Below, piece by piece: positions 1 through 7,577 of a stretch of DNA of 8,416 bases; the first letter of the stretch is position 1; each line of letters opens with the position of its first letter. This stretch comes from Chitinophagaceae bacterium. Lineage in GTDB: Bacteria > Bacteroidota > Bacteroidia > Chitinophagales > Chitinophagaceae. The stretch lies in the NCBI GenBank assembly GCA_017882205.1, contig JADGPY010000178.1, forward strand, positions 1 to 8,416, in the 5' to 3' direction. The notes under the pieces are model-generated. The model saw only the letters and a list, made by a program, of their open reading frames with translations. It was not told where the DNA came from and did not search any database. The position numbers and the translations under genes are program-made.

Positions 1-465
1 ATAAACGGAATCTAACATGTGATAGACATCCTGAAAATCATTCGACATAAATGGAACAATAAAGCATAAACTATCTTTACGACCATTCCGGTAATTGACT
101 GAAAGGAACTTATACGTACCTTGAAAAAATTCATCATTATCTAAATTTTTTCTCATTACATAATCCTTCAGATGCTTTGTGTAATTAAAAATCGAATTGA
201 TCTTTTTTAATTGGACTATACTTAATTGATAAGTATTAAACGTAAGCGTGTTTTGGTAATTATCATCATCTAATATGGTAATTAACCCACTTTTATCAAT
301 CCTATAGTAAAGATCTATTTGAATATGATCTTTATGTCTTGACTTCGCAGACATAGCATCAAAAGATGCATATTCAATTTTTTCAAAGAAGGTATTTTGT
401 GCAATGGTATTATTGACAATATTTAAAAATATATATACGAATAACATTTGTTTTAGAAAATTCAT
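1..465 (-). CDS. Unrecognised exported protein, C-terminus beyond window
   Basis: An open frame runs from an ATG at 465 to the left edge without a stop, giving 155 codons of a longer protein. The start MNFLKQMLFVYIFLNIVNN followed by TIAQN looks like a Sec signal peptide: a basic residue, a hydrophobic run of about 10 residues, then a small-residue site near residues 21-22. The mature part is rich in Asn, Asp, Lys, Tyr and Phe and has no motif I recognise. It contains an alternating hydrophobic stretch (HIQIDLYYRIDKSGLITIL) that would suit beta structure. The gap to the E1 stop codon is 157 bp and contains a hairpin, so it is probably a separate transcription unit. An in-frame Met at residue 7 is a possible alternative start but would remove the basic N-region of the signal. 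It may be an envelope or secreted protein. The function is unknown and I do not assign one. Confidence 0.75.
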   Translation of the reverse strand, partial: MNFLKQMLFVYIFLNIVNNTIAQNTFFEKIEYASFDAMSAKSRHKDHIQIDLYYRIDKSGLITILDDDNYQNTLTFNTYQLSIVQLKKINSIFNYTKHLKDYVMRKNLDNDEFFQGTYKFLSVNYRNGRKDSLCFIVPFMSNDFQDVYHMLDSVY

Positions 466-581
466 TTGCCTCGTTTTTAAATTAGGTTATAAAGTTTACT
501 TACCATTTCACTGGAATTTGGAATTGCATTAATTCGGCATGGGGTCAAATAACACAGGCTATTCCTTAATTAAATGACATT

Positions 582-619
582 AGGCTCAAGCCTCCAGACC
601 CAAGGTTAAAGCCTTGGGT
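582..619 (-). terminator. Hairpin pair downstream of the E1 gene, possible terminator
   Basis: Directly after the E1 stop codon there is an exact 8-bp inverted repeat, ACCCAAGG at 598-605 and CCTTGGGT at 612-619, with a 6-base loop. A second small stem, AGGC/GCCT with a 4-base loop, lies at 582-593. Placement just past the stop fits a transcription end for the minus-strand E1 gene. No clean T-run follows on the minus strand (the next bases are mixed, then TCATTTAATTAAG), so intrinsic termination is likely but not certain. Confidence 0.45.
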
Positions 620-622
620 TTA

Positions 623-2602
623 TCAGTAGTTAATAAGTTTTTTAATAGATTCTTCTAACCTTGATTTTGCTAAAAAGTTTTTTTCCAATTCAAGATTAAA
701 TGGAACAGGTGTATCAAGCGAGGCACATCGCATGACAGGTGCATCCAACCATTCAAAACAATATTGTGCGATCCATGCTGCTACCTCGCCACCAATGCCA
801 CCTATCAATGTGTCTTCATGAAGAAGAAGCACCTTACCCGTACGTTTTACAGAAGCTTTGATCGCATCATAATCCAACGGTAATAATGTCCTCAGGTCAA
901 GAATATCTATTGATACCTGTGGATTTTTATCCGCATATTCTATTGCCCAATGAACCCCTGCACCGTATGTAATAACACTAACGTCTACACCAGAACGCAC
1001 ATGACGTGCCTTGCCTATTTCAGTCTCGTAATAATTAACAGGCACGCTTCCGGTTACGCTTCGATACAATGCTTTATGCTCAAAAAATAGTACCGGGTTG
1101 GGATCATTGATCGCGGCGATCATCAGTCCTTTAGCATCTTCAGGCGTTGAAGGATATACAACTTTCAGTCCTGGAGTATGTACAAACCAGGCTTCATTGC
1201 TCTGGCTGTGAAAAGGCCCTGCTCCCACGCCCGCGCCAGTAGGCATACGTATAACTACATCCGCATTTTGCCCCCATCTGTAATGAATCTTTGCAAGATT
1301 ATTAATGATCTGGTTGAAGCCTACGGTAACGAAATCTGCAAATTGCATTTCCATCACGCTTTTGTATCCTTCAAGGCTTAATCCCAATGCTGCACCCACG
1401 ATCGCGCTCTCACATAATGGGGTATTGCGAACTCTTTCCTTTCCAAACTCCTGCACAAACCCTTCTGTCATTTTAAATGCCCCACCATATTCTGCGATGT
1501 CCTGTCCCATAAGTACCAGGTTGGGATGTTTTATCAATGATTGATGCAAGCCTTCTTTGATGGCATCAACAAAACGCTTTTCAGTTCTTTCACCTGACGC
1601 CTTCTCTCTTATCCCTGCAACCCGCGGTGCATATACATCTTTTAATTCCTCTTTAGTGTCTACATTGATCCCTGATGATTCATAGCCAATCTTTAATTCT
1701 GCTTCTATCAATAACTTGAATTCATTGCGTATAGCCGCGGCCGATACTTGCGTTAATACTCCCTGGCTGATCAAATATTTTTCATAATTAACAATCGGAT
1801 CCTTCTCCAGCCATTCCGCAAAAAGTTGTGGTGGAACATATTTGGTACCACTTGCTTCTTCATGACCCCGCATTCTGAATGTCATACACTCAATGAGGTA
1901 TGGCTTCTGGTTTTGTATGCAATAATCTCTTACCCCTTTGACCGTATCGTAAACAGCAAGAATATTATTCCCGTCGATCTTTACCCCTTCCATTCCATAC
2001 CCTTTTGCTTTATCCACAAGACTTTCGCAGCGGTATTGTTCATTTACCGGGGTGCTTAAGCCATATCCATTATTCTCGATTATGAATATCACAGGGAGAT
2101 CCCAGACTGCAGAAACATTGAGGGCTTCATGAAAATCTCCTTCACTGGTTCCGCCATCACCGGTAAAGGCTGCACAAGCTTTTTGCTTATTGCCTAACTT
2201 GTATGCCAGTGCCACCCCATCAGCGATGGCTAATTGTGGTCCGAGGTGAGAGATCATTCCACAGATATGATGTGGATTGCTGCCAAAGTGAAAGCTTCTC
2301 TCCCTAGCCTTGCTGTATCCACCCTGCGCACCCTGCCACTGGTTGAATAATTTATTTATAGGCATGTTGCGTGAAGTGAATACCCCAAGATTCCGGTGAA
2401 GAGGCATGATCCATTCGTCCAGGTGCATAGCCATTGTTACACCTACTGATATTGCTTCCTGGCCAATTCCGCTGAACCATTTGGATATCTTTCCCTGGCG
2501 TAATAAGAGTAACATTTTTTCTTCGATCATCCGGGGCAATAGAAGGTTTCTGTATAAATGAACCAGTTGCTCAGCAGGGATGTCTTTACGCTCAAATTGC
2601 AT
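623..2602 (-). CDS. Thiamine-diphosphate 2-oxoacid dehydrogenase E1, fused alpha-beta chain
   Basis: This is the E1 component of a 2-oxoacid dehydrogenase complex. It decarboxylates a 2-oxoacid on thiamine diphosphate and passes the acyl group to the lipoyl group of E2, in the cytoplasm. Residues 1 to about 325 form the alpha half, with the thiamine diphosphate/metal motif GDGGTSEGDF beginning at residue 148 and closing with NN at 177-178. A loop at 244-256 (MRGHEEASGTKYV) matches the region phosphorylated in mitochondrial E1. Residues from about 340 to 659 form the beta half, with TPLCES (Glu398, the expected cofactor-activating Glu), GPFHSQS (His465) and a C-terminal transketolase-like domain (HEDTLIGGIGGE). 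Separate subunits are usually about 320-400 residues each, so 659 residues is a complete fusion. Substrate could be branched-chain 2-oxoacids or pyruvate. Branched-chain (2-oxoisovalerate type) is my preference, by resemblance only. No E2 or E3 gene is in the window. The gene follows the isomerase gene by 46 bp and is probably read with it. Confidence 0.93.
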   Translation of the reverse strand: MQFERKDIPAEQLVHLYRNLLLPRMIEEKMLLLLRQGKISKWFSGIGQEAISVGVTMAMHLDEWIMPLHRNLGVFTSRNMPINKLFNQWQGAQGGYSKARERSFHFGSNPHHICGMISHLGPQLAIADGVALAYKLGNKQKACAAFTGDGGTSEGDFHEALNVSAVWDLPVIFIIENNGYGLSTPVNEQYRCESLVDKAKGYGMEGVKIDGNNILAVYDTVKGVRDYCIQNQKPYLIECMTFRMRGHEEASGTKYVPPQLFAEWLEKDPIVNYEKYLISQGVLTQVSAAAIRNEFKLLIEAELKIGYESSGINVDTKEELKDVYAPRVAGIREKASGERTEKRFVDAIKEGLHQSLIKHPNLVLMGQDIAEYGGAFKMTEGFVQEFGKERVRNTPLCESAIVGAALGLSLEGYKSVMEMQFADFVTVGFNQIINNLAKIHYRWGQNADVVIRMPTGAGVGAGPFHSQSNEAWFVHTPGLKVVYPSTPEDAKGLMIAAINDPNPVLFFEHKALYRSVTGSVPVNYYETEIGKARHVRSGVDVSVITYGAGVHWAIEYADKNPQVSIDILDLRTLLPLDYDAIKASVKRTGKVLLLHEDTLIGGIGGEVAAWIAQYCFEWLDAPVMRCASLDTPVPFNLELEKNFLAKSRLEESIKKLINY

Positions 2603-2648
2603 AATGCGAATTTCAGTGTTTCAGGTTATCCTTTTACTAATTATTTCA

Positions 2649-4787
2649 TTAGAAGAATTTGCTTCGTTTATCCTTAATATCCGCAAGCTTTTTTAATGCA
2701 GTGAAAGAGTTACCAGATTCCTGTTGTTTTTGCTGACTTACCCTTTGCTCTTTTTGTTGCTGAGCAATCTGTGGGGGATCGGAAGGTTTGCTGTTTATAC
2801 TATTTACCTTTATAACAAATACCCCGGTATTTCCAGCGATGGGTGGAGAAACTTTGGTTTGGAATTCTTTATTAAAAGAGGCGCCGGCAACCTTTGGTTC
2901 ATTTCCCACACCATTAATAATTAACGCGTTGAAGGTTAATGTTGAATCAGCACCTGATTGAAGCACCGGTTTTTGGTACACTGCTGCTGCTGCTTCCAAT
3001 GTAGATGGATTATTTAATTTTTTCTTAATCTCCTCCCCTTTTTTCTGATTACGTACAAGGTTTTCAATCATAGTACGTCCAGACTTGTCATCAGGTAATC
3101 CTTCTTTAACTTTTTTAGTTACCACCGGAACAATATACTCGGTGCCCACAGTAAATGGTTCGTTGGATACATCACCTTCTTTGGCATCAAAAGCCCATTT
3201 TATTACCTGCCTCGCATCATTTAAACCACCTAATGCAAAATCATTTTCCTTTATAAGGGTAGGTACATCTGTTTTTTTAAGGCCATTTTTCTTAACATAT
3301 TCATCAAATGCTTTAAGATCTCTTGCTTGTCCTGCGAGTTTGGTAGCGCCGCCATTAGCGGTGTTTACTGTTTCATCGCTCGGAACGATCTCTTTTGCCA
3401 TATACGCTACTTTGTAGGCAGGCTCAGGATTCTTTTTATCTAAGATCTCTATATAATGCCAGCCAAATTGTGTTTTAACGGCCTTTTTTGTTTCTCCTTT
3501 TTCATTTAGTAAAAAGTCTGCAAATTCCTTTGCGAAATTATCACCCTGGATAGTCGCAATATCGAAGGTCATAACGCCTTTATCTTTATGAGCTGCCTGG
3601 TCTGTGGAGTATTTTGCTTCTAATGCATCAAAATCTGCGCCTCCCTTTATGGCTGCCTCTATGCTATCAACTTTTCTCTTTGCAATACTATCTGGCATGG
3701 TGGCTTCCTGTGTTTGTGGATTGCTGGTTCCTAATAATATATGCCTGCATTTAACGCTATCTGGTAAAATTTTAGAAGATATCTTTTTCGCTAAAACATA
3801 GTTTCCTCCATCAATGTAAGGGCCAAAAACACTTCCATCAGGAAGGGCCATGATGGAATCTTTATTTGGCACCTGGATCTTGGATTTAAGTGTATAGCCA
3901 TCAAAAAAGTTGATTGCAGAAGTATTCCTTGCTATAAATGCTTTTGAATTTGTATCTGCTGCGAGGGCTGATTTCAAATTTAGCACTACATCCTTTGCCC
4001 TGGCACTATCTTTCTGATTTGGAGCTGAACTAAAAGATACATAAGAAATCATAACTCCTGCTTCCTGCTTATACTTTGCCTTATTCTTTTCCAGGTATTT
4101 TTCAATATCCCCATCAGTTACTGTGACAGCGCTGTCACTAATAACCGTATATGGAACAGCCACAAAAGATATATTAGCAAAAGACTTTGTTTCTTCAGTT
4201 AATTTAGCGGTCATCCATGAAGGTTCATATACACTACCATTGATCATGGAAGTATATTTATTATACAGGGCACCTATCTTCATCGGGTCGATGATCTGTG
4301 CGTTAATCGCTGATCTTTGCTCTTCATTATTGACACGTTTTGTCTGAGCCCACCACTGTTGTGCTTTAGCTATATCGTATTGCCCTGTTTGCTGATCGGT
4401 GAAATTTTGCTTTAAAGCCTGTGGAGCATCATTACTAAACATTATGGAGCTCATTTCCTTTGCGGTAAAAGCAAATCCGAGTTTATTGAACTCAGATGTC
4501 ACGATTTTCTCACCAACCATTTGGTCCCATATACCCTGCCTGATTTGTTGAATAACCCCTCCATTGGTATTTTGATATTGTGCTTCGGCCGCTTTTACCT
4601 TAGTACTAAAATCCTCAAGCTCAATGGATTGGCCATTTACTGATCCTATAGTAGTGCTATTACCGCCAAACATTCCCTTGCTTGCGCCACTTCTTGCATC
4701 CATTAATAAAAAGCCAATAAGGCTTAACGAAATTACTCCTATAACAATAGCAGCTCCTTTATCACGAATGTTCTGAATGATAGACAT
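2649..4787 (-). CDS. Membrane-anchored periplasmic peptidyl-prolyl isomerase, PpiD/SurA type
   Basis: This is a parvulin-type peptidyl-prolyl cis-trans isomerase and chaperone that should act on newly exported proteins at the periplasmic face of the inner membrane. After a short basic start (NIRDKG), one membrane segment spans residues about 11-29, as in PpiD. A SurA/PpiD-like N-terminal chaperone region follows (about 45-230; GSVNGQSIELEDF is a typical motif). The clear parvulin domain is about 345-450, with CRHILLGT, ADFDALEAKYSTD and QFGWHYIEI. Two degenerate parvulin-like halves flank it: SVFGPYIDGGNYVLAKKI near 319 and GDVSNEPFTVGTEYIVPVV near 538. At 712 residues it is longer than E. 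coli PpiD (about 620). The C-terminus (about 672-712) is low-complexity, rich in Gln, Lys and Ser. An AAAGGAAAA purine tract (4795-4803) lies 7 bases before the ATG and supports this start. It is divergent from nadA. Whether it is catalytically active was not tested. Confidence 0.9.
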   Translation of the reverse strand: MSIIQNIRDKGAAIVIGVISLSLIGFLLMDARSGASKGMFGGNSTTIGSVNGQSIELEDFSTKVKAAEAQYQNTNGGVIQQIRQGIWDQMVGEKIVTSEFNKLGFAFTAKEMSSIMFSNDAPQALKQNFTDQQTGQYDIAKAQQWWAQTKRVNNEEQRSAINAQIIDPMKIGALYNKYTSMINGSVYEPSWMTAKLTEETKSFANISFVAVPYTVISDSAVTVTDGDIEKYLEKNKAKYKQEAGVMISYVSFSSAPNQKDSARAKDVVLNLKSALAADTNSKAFIARNTSAINFFDGYTLKSKIQVPNKDSIMALPDGSVFGPYIDGGNYVLAKKISSKILPDSVKCRHILLGTSNPQTQEATMPDSIAKRKVDSIEAAIKGGADFDALEAKYSTDQAAHKDKGVMTFDIATIQGDNFAKEFADFLLNEKGETKKAVKTQFGWHYIEILDKKNPEPAYKVAYMAKEIVPSDETVNTANGGATKLAGQARDLKAFDEYVKKNGLKKTDVPTLIKENDFALGGLNDARQVIKWAFDAKEGDVSNEPFTVGTEYIVPVVTKKVKEGLPDDKSGRTMIENLVRNQKKGEEIKKKLNNPSTLEAAAAVYQKPVLQSGADSTLTFNALIINGVGNEPKVAGASFNKEFQTKVSPPIAGNTGVFVIKVNSINSKPSDPPQIAQQQKEQRVSQQKQQESGNSFTALKKLADIKDKRSKFF

Positions 4788-4794
4788 GTTTTAC

Positions 4795-4803
4795 TTTTCC
4801 TTT
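4795..4803 (-). promoter_or_regulatory. Ribosome-binding-like purine tract before the isomerase gene
   Basis: On the minus strand AAAGGAAAA ends 7 bases before the ATG at 4787. It is the clearest Shine-Dalgarno-like site near any start in this window and supports that start. The other genes lack a convincing one, which is common in Bacteroidota. Confidence 0.5.
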
Positions 4804-4821
4804 GTTTTTAAATAAGGACGG

Positions 4822-4853
4822 CAAAAATAGGTTAAAAATTAGATAGGAACAAG
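4822..4853 (-). promoter_or_regulatory. Bacteroidota-type promoter candidate for the isomerase-E1 unit
   Basis: On the minus strand TATTTTTG (4822-4829) matches the Bacteroidota -7 consensus TAnnTTTG. CTTG (4850-4853), close to the -33 element TTTG, lies 20 bases upstream of it. Transcription would start near 4815, leaving a leader of roughly 28 bases that contains the purine tract before the ATG. Position, spacing and orientation all fit, but the call rests on consensus matching only. Confidence 0.5.
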
Positions 4854-5162
4854 TGGAAAACGTCGGTATAATAAGTACAGTAGGCCTTTTATGTAATAAT
4901 TTTATAATAGCGCAAAAATTTCTTTCAACAATGGGCTGTGGAAAAATTAGATTTTAGGTTAGTAACCAGCTTTTTTTAATAAAATTATCTTTACAACTTC
5001 CCGCTAACTATCAGCGAAAACATAAAAACGGGAGAATCTTAGAATTAAAGCACATTTTGTTCTATCTCTACTAACATAGTTCCTAAAAATATTTCCATTA
5101 ATTTTTTCCTCATTCCTTTTTATGCACGTATGTAGATAAACTCGACCTTTGCCTATTGGTGC

Positions 5163-5313
5163 TACTAAATACTATGTGGATTGTATGTGAACGATAGTGT
5201 ATAAGTTGGGTTTTAAAATTTATCAACAGATTTAAAAAATTACTTTCCACAAATTCACATACATAATAGTAATAAACCTTTATATAAATAATGTATTAAT
5301 ACTAAATACTATG
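5163..5313 (+). repeat. 14-bp direct repeat ending at the nadA start codon
   Basis: TACTAAATACTATG occurs exactly at 5163-5176 and again at 5300-5313, where its final ATG is the nadA start codon. The copies are 137 bp apart. The upstream copy also ends in ATG and opens an 8-codon frame (MWIVCER, stop at 5195-5197), which could be a translated leader peptide or simply a coincidence of the repeat. The repeat may be a duplicated translation-initiation or regulator-binding sequence; no family is recognised. Confidence 0.6.
5182..5263. repeat. 10-bp exact inverted repeat upstream of nadA
   Basis: TGTATGTGAA at 5182-5191 and TTCACATACA at 5254-5263 are exact reverse complements separated by 62 bp. 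The spacer contains TTATCAACA and CTTTCCACA. It could be a pair of protein-binding sites or a long-loop RNA stem in the nadA leader. Arm length is modest, so chance occurrence in AT-rich DNA is possible. Confidence 0.45.
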
Positions 5314-6321
5314 GCAGATATTAACATTGAGGAGGCCAGGGCAAACATAGGCAAGAAAGGTTTTTTAGATTTGGATATTGATGTTAACTTGGATCTCTTC
5401 GCAGAAATCGAACGACTTAAAAAAGAAAAAAATGCTATCATACTTGCCCATTACTACCAGGAACCAGATATACAGGATGTGGCAGATTTTATCGGTGACA
5501 GTCTTGGGCTTGCTCAAAAAGCTGAAAAGACAGACGCCGATATCATCGTATTCGCCGGGGTACACTTCATGGCAGAAACCGCAAAGATCCTTAATCCTGG
5601 AAAGAAAGTTTTACTACCTGACCTTAACGCCGGATGTTCTTTGGCAGACTCCGCACCTCGTGAATTATTTCGAAAGTTCAAAGAAAAATATCCAGACCAT
5701 ATCGTCATTAGCTACATCAATTGCTCTGCTGATATAAAAGTACTGAGCGATATAATCTGCACCTCTTCCAATGCCGAAAAGATAATAGAAAGTTTACCTA
5801 AAGAGCAGAAAATTATTTTTGCGCCTGATAAAAACCTGGGGGCATATTTAATAAAAAAGACCGGGCGGGACATGATACTATGGAACGGGGCCTGCATCGT
5901 TCATGAGATCTTCAGCATGGAAAAAATAACTAAATTAAAGATCAGGCATCCTAAAGCTAAGGTGATAGCTCATCCGGAGTGCGAAGAACCTGTTCTAAGA
6001 CTAGCTGATTACATTGGAAGTACTACCTCATTGTTGAAGTTCAGTAAAGAAGATAGCGCCATGGAATATATAGTAGCTACTGAAACCGGCATTCTTCATC
6101 AAATGCAAAAGCAATCTCCTTATAAAACGTTTATTCCTGCACCGCCGGACAATATGTGCGCTTGCAATGATTGTCCATATATGAAGTTGAATACCCTGGA
6201 GAAACTATATCTCTGCATGGAATATGAAGAACCTCAAATCATCATGGATGAACAGGTTAGGTTAGCTGCCTTAAAACCTATTCAGCGTATGCTTGAGATT
6301 AGTCGCAGTTATGGTTTGTAA
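5311..6321 (+). CDS. nadA: Quinolinate synthase
   Basis: NadA condenses iminoaspartate with dihydroxyacetone phosphate to quinolinate, a committed step of de novo NAD synthesis in the cytoplasm, using a [4Fe-4S] cluster. The 336-residue product has the pseudo-threefold NadA pattern. Landmarks are ILAHYYQEPDIQDVADFIGDS (His47, Tyr49), LLPDLNAGCSLADS (Cys109), SYINCSADIK (135-143), NGACIVHE (Cys195), AHPECEEPV (His221, Glu223), ATETGILH (256-263) and MCACNDCPYM. The three expected cluster ligands are Cys109, Cys195 and a Cys of the C-A-C-N-D-C motif, most likely Cys288. Length is normal for the family. The ATG at 5311 is chosen because the first conserved block lies about 40 residues in, as in homologues. 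There is no Shine-Dalgarno site, and the ATG belongs to a 14-bp direct repeat. nadB and nadC are not in the window, so NAD genes are not clustered here. Confidence 0.97.
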   Translation: MADINIEEARANIGKKGFLDLDIDVNLDLFAEIERLKKEKNAIILAHYYQEPDIQDVADFIGDSLGLAQKAEKTDADIIVFAGVHFMAETAKILNPGKKVLLPDLNAGCSLADSAPRELFRKFKEKYPDHIVISYINCSADIKVLSDIICTSSNAEKIIESLPKEQKIIFAPDKNLGAYLIKKTGRDMILWNGACIVHEIFSMEKITKLKIRHPKAKVIAHPECEEPVLRLADYIGSTTSLLKFSKEDSAMEYIVATETGILHQMQKQSPYKTFIPAPPDNMCACNDCPYMKLNTLEKLYLCMEYEEPQIIMDEQVRLAALKPIQRMLEISRSYGL

Positions 6322-6353
6322 TTTATTCTTAAGAAATGGTTTTAGCCACAAAG

Positions 6354-7529
6354 TCACAGTTTATTCAATCTGTTTACTGCCTCCTCCAATGTTTCATCTT
6401 TCTTTGCAAAACAAAATCTCAGCACTTTATCATCTTTGCTGTTTTTATAAAATGCAGATGTAGGAATTGTGGCCACACCATAATCTTTTGTCAAACGTAT
6501 TGCCAGGTCTCTTTCTGATTCATCGCTCAACTCTGAAAAACTGTACAATTGAAAATAACTTCCATGTGATGGAATTGGTTTGAACCTGGTTTGTTGCATA
6601 AGATGAAGAAAGAGATCTCTTTTCTTCTGCAAGAAAATTCCCACCGAATTATATGATTCTTCTTCCCGTAAAAAATCTGCCACTGCAAATTGCATGGGCG
6701 AATTACATGAAAAACAATTAAACTGGTGAACCTTCCTGAACTCTTTCATCAGCGCTGGAGGTGCGATACAATAGCCCAACTTCCAACCAGTACAATGAAA
6801 AACTTTTCCGAAAGAAAAGCAAACGAAGCTTCGTTTATATAGCTCAGGATATTTTAAAATACTCTCATGTTGTATCCCATCAAAGATCAGGTGTTCATAA
6901 ACTTCATCGCTTACAATAAAGATATTAGTTTCAATTACTAACTCTTCTAATTTAGCCAGGTCTTCGGGTCGCAAAACACTGCCTGTTGGATTATGGGGCG
7001 AGTTTAACATGATCATCCTGGTCTTTGGAGTTATCTGCTTCTTTACTTCAACCCAATCTATTTTATAATCCGGAAGTGTAAGTGGGATCAGGATTGGCAC
7101 TGCGCCATTGATCTCAATGTTAGGAATATAGCTATCGTATGCTGGTTCAAAAACAATCACTTCATCACCAGGCTTCAGTACTGTGGTCAAAGCTGTATAA
7201 ATAGCATAAGTTCCGCCGGGAGTTACAGTGATCTCTTCTTCGGGGTCGATCTGCTGCTTATAAAGCCTACATACTTTTTCTGCAATCACCTTTCTTAGAA
7301 GAGGTAAACCATTCATATGGACATATTGGTTATGACCTTTTTTCATATGAAAGTTTACGAGGCTTATTAGTTCATCGCTCATTGGATAATCCGGGAATCC
7401 CTGTCCAAGATTTATGGCTTTATATTCAACAGCCAATGAACTCATGACGGTGAAAATGGTTTCACCAATATTTGGGAGTTTGCTTTGAATGGTTGGAACT
7501 GACAAAAGAATTAATTTTTGATGAGACAT
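6354..7529 (-). CDS. PLP-dependent class I aminotransferase, methionine/kynurenine aminotransferase type
   Basis: This is a fold-type I pyridoxal-phosphate aminotransferase that should move an amino group between an amino acid (probably methionine or an aromatic amino acid) and a 2-oxoacid in the cytoplasm. Counting from the ATG at 7529 it has 391 residues. In order: SKLPNIGETIFTVM, the family signature NLGQGFPDYP near residue 40, SPHNPTG near 177-183, SDEVYEHL with the ring-contacting Asp near 208 and Tyr near 211, the Schiff-base lysine in SFGK near 242, HQFNCFSCNSPMQ near 268-280, and the substrate-carboxylate Arg in LRFCF near 371. The HQFN...SP segment resembles the YbdL/methionine aminotransferase group more than aspartate aminotransferases. 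The frame can also begin at a TTG (7532) just before this ATG; ATG is preferred. It converges with nadA, 32 bp between stops, with no clear terminator; a TTCTTAAGAA palindrome lies at 6326-6335. The substrate is inferred from family resemblance. Confidence 0.93.
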   Translation of the reverse strand: MSHQKLILLSVPTIQSKLPNIGETIFTVMSSLAVEYKAINLGQGFPDYPMSDELISLVNFHMKKGHNQYVHMNGLPLLRKVIAEKVCRLYKQQIDPEEEITVTPGGTYAIYTALTTVLKPGDEVIVFEPAYDSYIPNIEINGAVPILIPLTLPDYKIDWVEVKKQITPKTRMIMLNSPHNPTGSVLRPEDLAKLEELVIETNIFIVSDEVYEHLIFDGIQHESILKYPELYKRSFVCFSFGKVFHCTGWKLGYCIAPPALMKEFRKVHQFNCFSCNSPMQFAVADFLREEESYNSVGIFLQKKRDLFLHLMQQTRFKPIPSHGSYFQLYSFSELSDESERDLAIRLTKDYGVATIPTSAFYKNSKDDKVLRFCFAKKDETLEEAVNRLNKL

Positions 7530-7577
7530 CAAAAATAAATAAGGTAATTACTAAAGAGGAGAAAAGTTTTTAAGAAG

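Larger units (their letters stand above)
4788..5310. other. Long AT-rich intergenic region between the divergent isomerase and nadA genes
   Basis: No credible protein-coding frame is seen in these 523 bp. The left end holds the isomerase promoter candidate. The middle has a weak interrupted stem (TCCCG at 4999-5003, CGGGA at 5029-5033). The right half holds a 14-bp direct repeat, a 10-bp inverted repeat and several 9-mers close to the DnaA box TTATCCACA. These are TTTTCCACA (minus strand, 4937-4945) and TTATCAACA (5220-5228), each with one mismatch, plus weaker copies at 4852-4860, 5175-5183 and 5243-5251. Positions 5259-5310 are very AT-rich (about 7 G/C in 52). I found no convincing TAnnTTTG promoter for nadA. 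The region is long for a simple divergent promoter. Confidence 0.6.

Noticed and set aside
1178..1544. Plus-strand open frames opposite the E1 gene
   Set aside because: They lie antisense to a well-conserved enzyme, show no motif and have no start context.
3085..3417. 110-codon plus-strand frame opposite the isomerase gene
   Set aside because: Antisense shadow of a coding sequence with clear parvulin and membrane-anchor features; its hydrophobic look is a by-product of the opposite strand.
4999..5033. TCCCG/CGGGA stem as a riboswitch or terminator
   Set aside because: Only five pairs around a 25-base interior, far from either gene start and without a known RNA motif.
5378..5737. 119-codon frame overlapping nadA in another plus-strand frame
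   Set aside because: nadA in the overlapping frame carries all the family motifs; this frame has none.
6326..6335. TTCTTAAGAA palindrome between nadA and the aminotransferase as a terminator
   Set aside because: It has no loop, is AT-rich and lacks a following T-run on either strand.
7530..7537. TATTTTTG directly before the aminotransferase ATG as its promoter
   Set aside because: It matches TAnnTTTG but touches the start codon and has no TTTG-like element at the right distance upstream; transcription would begin inside the gene.
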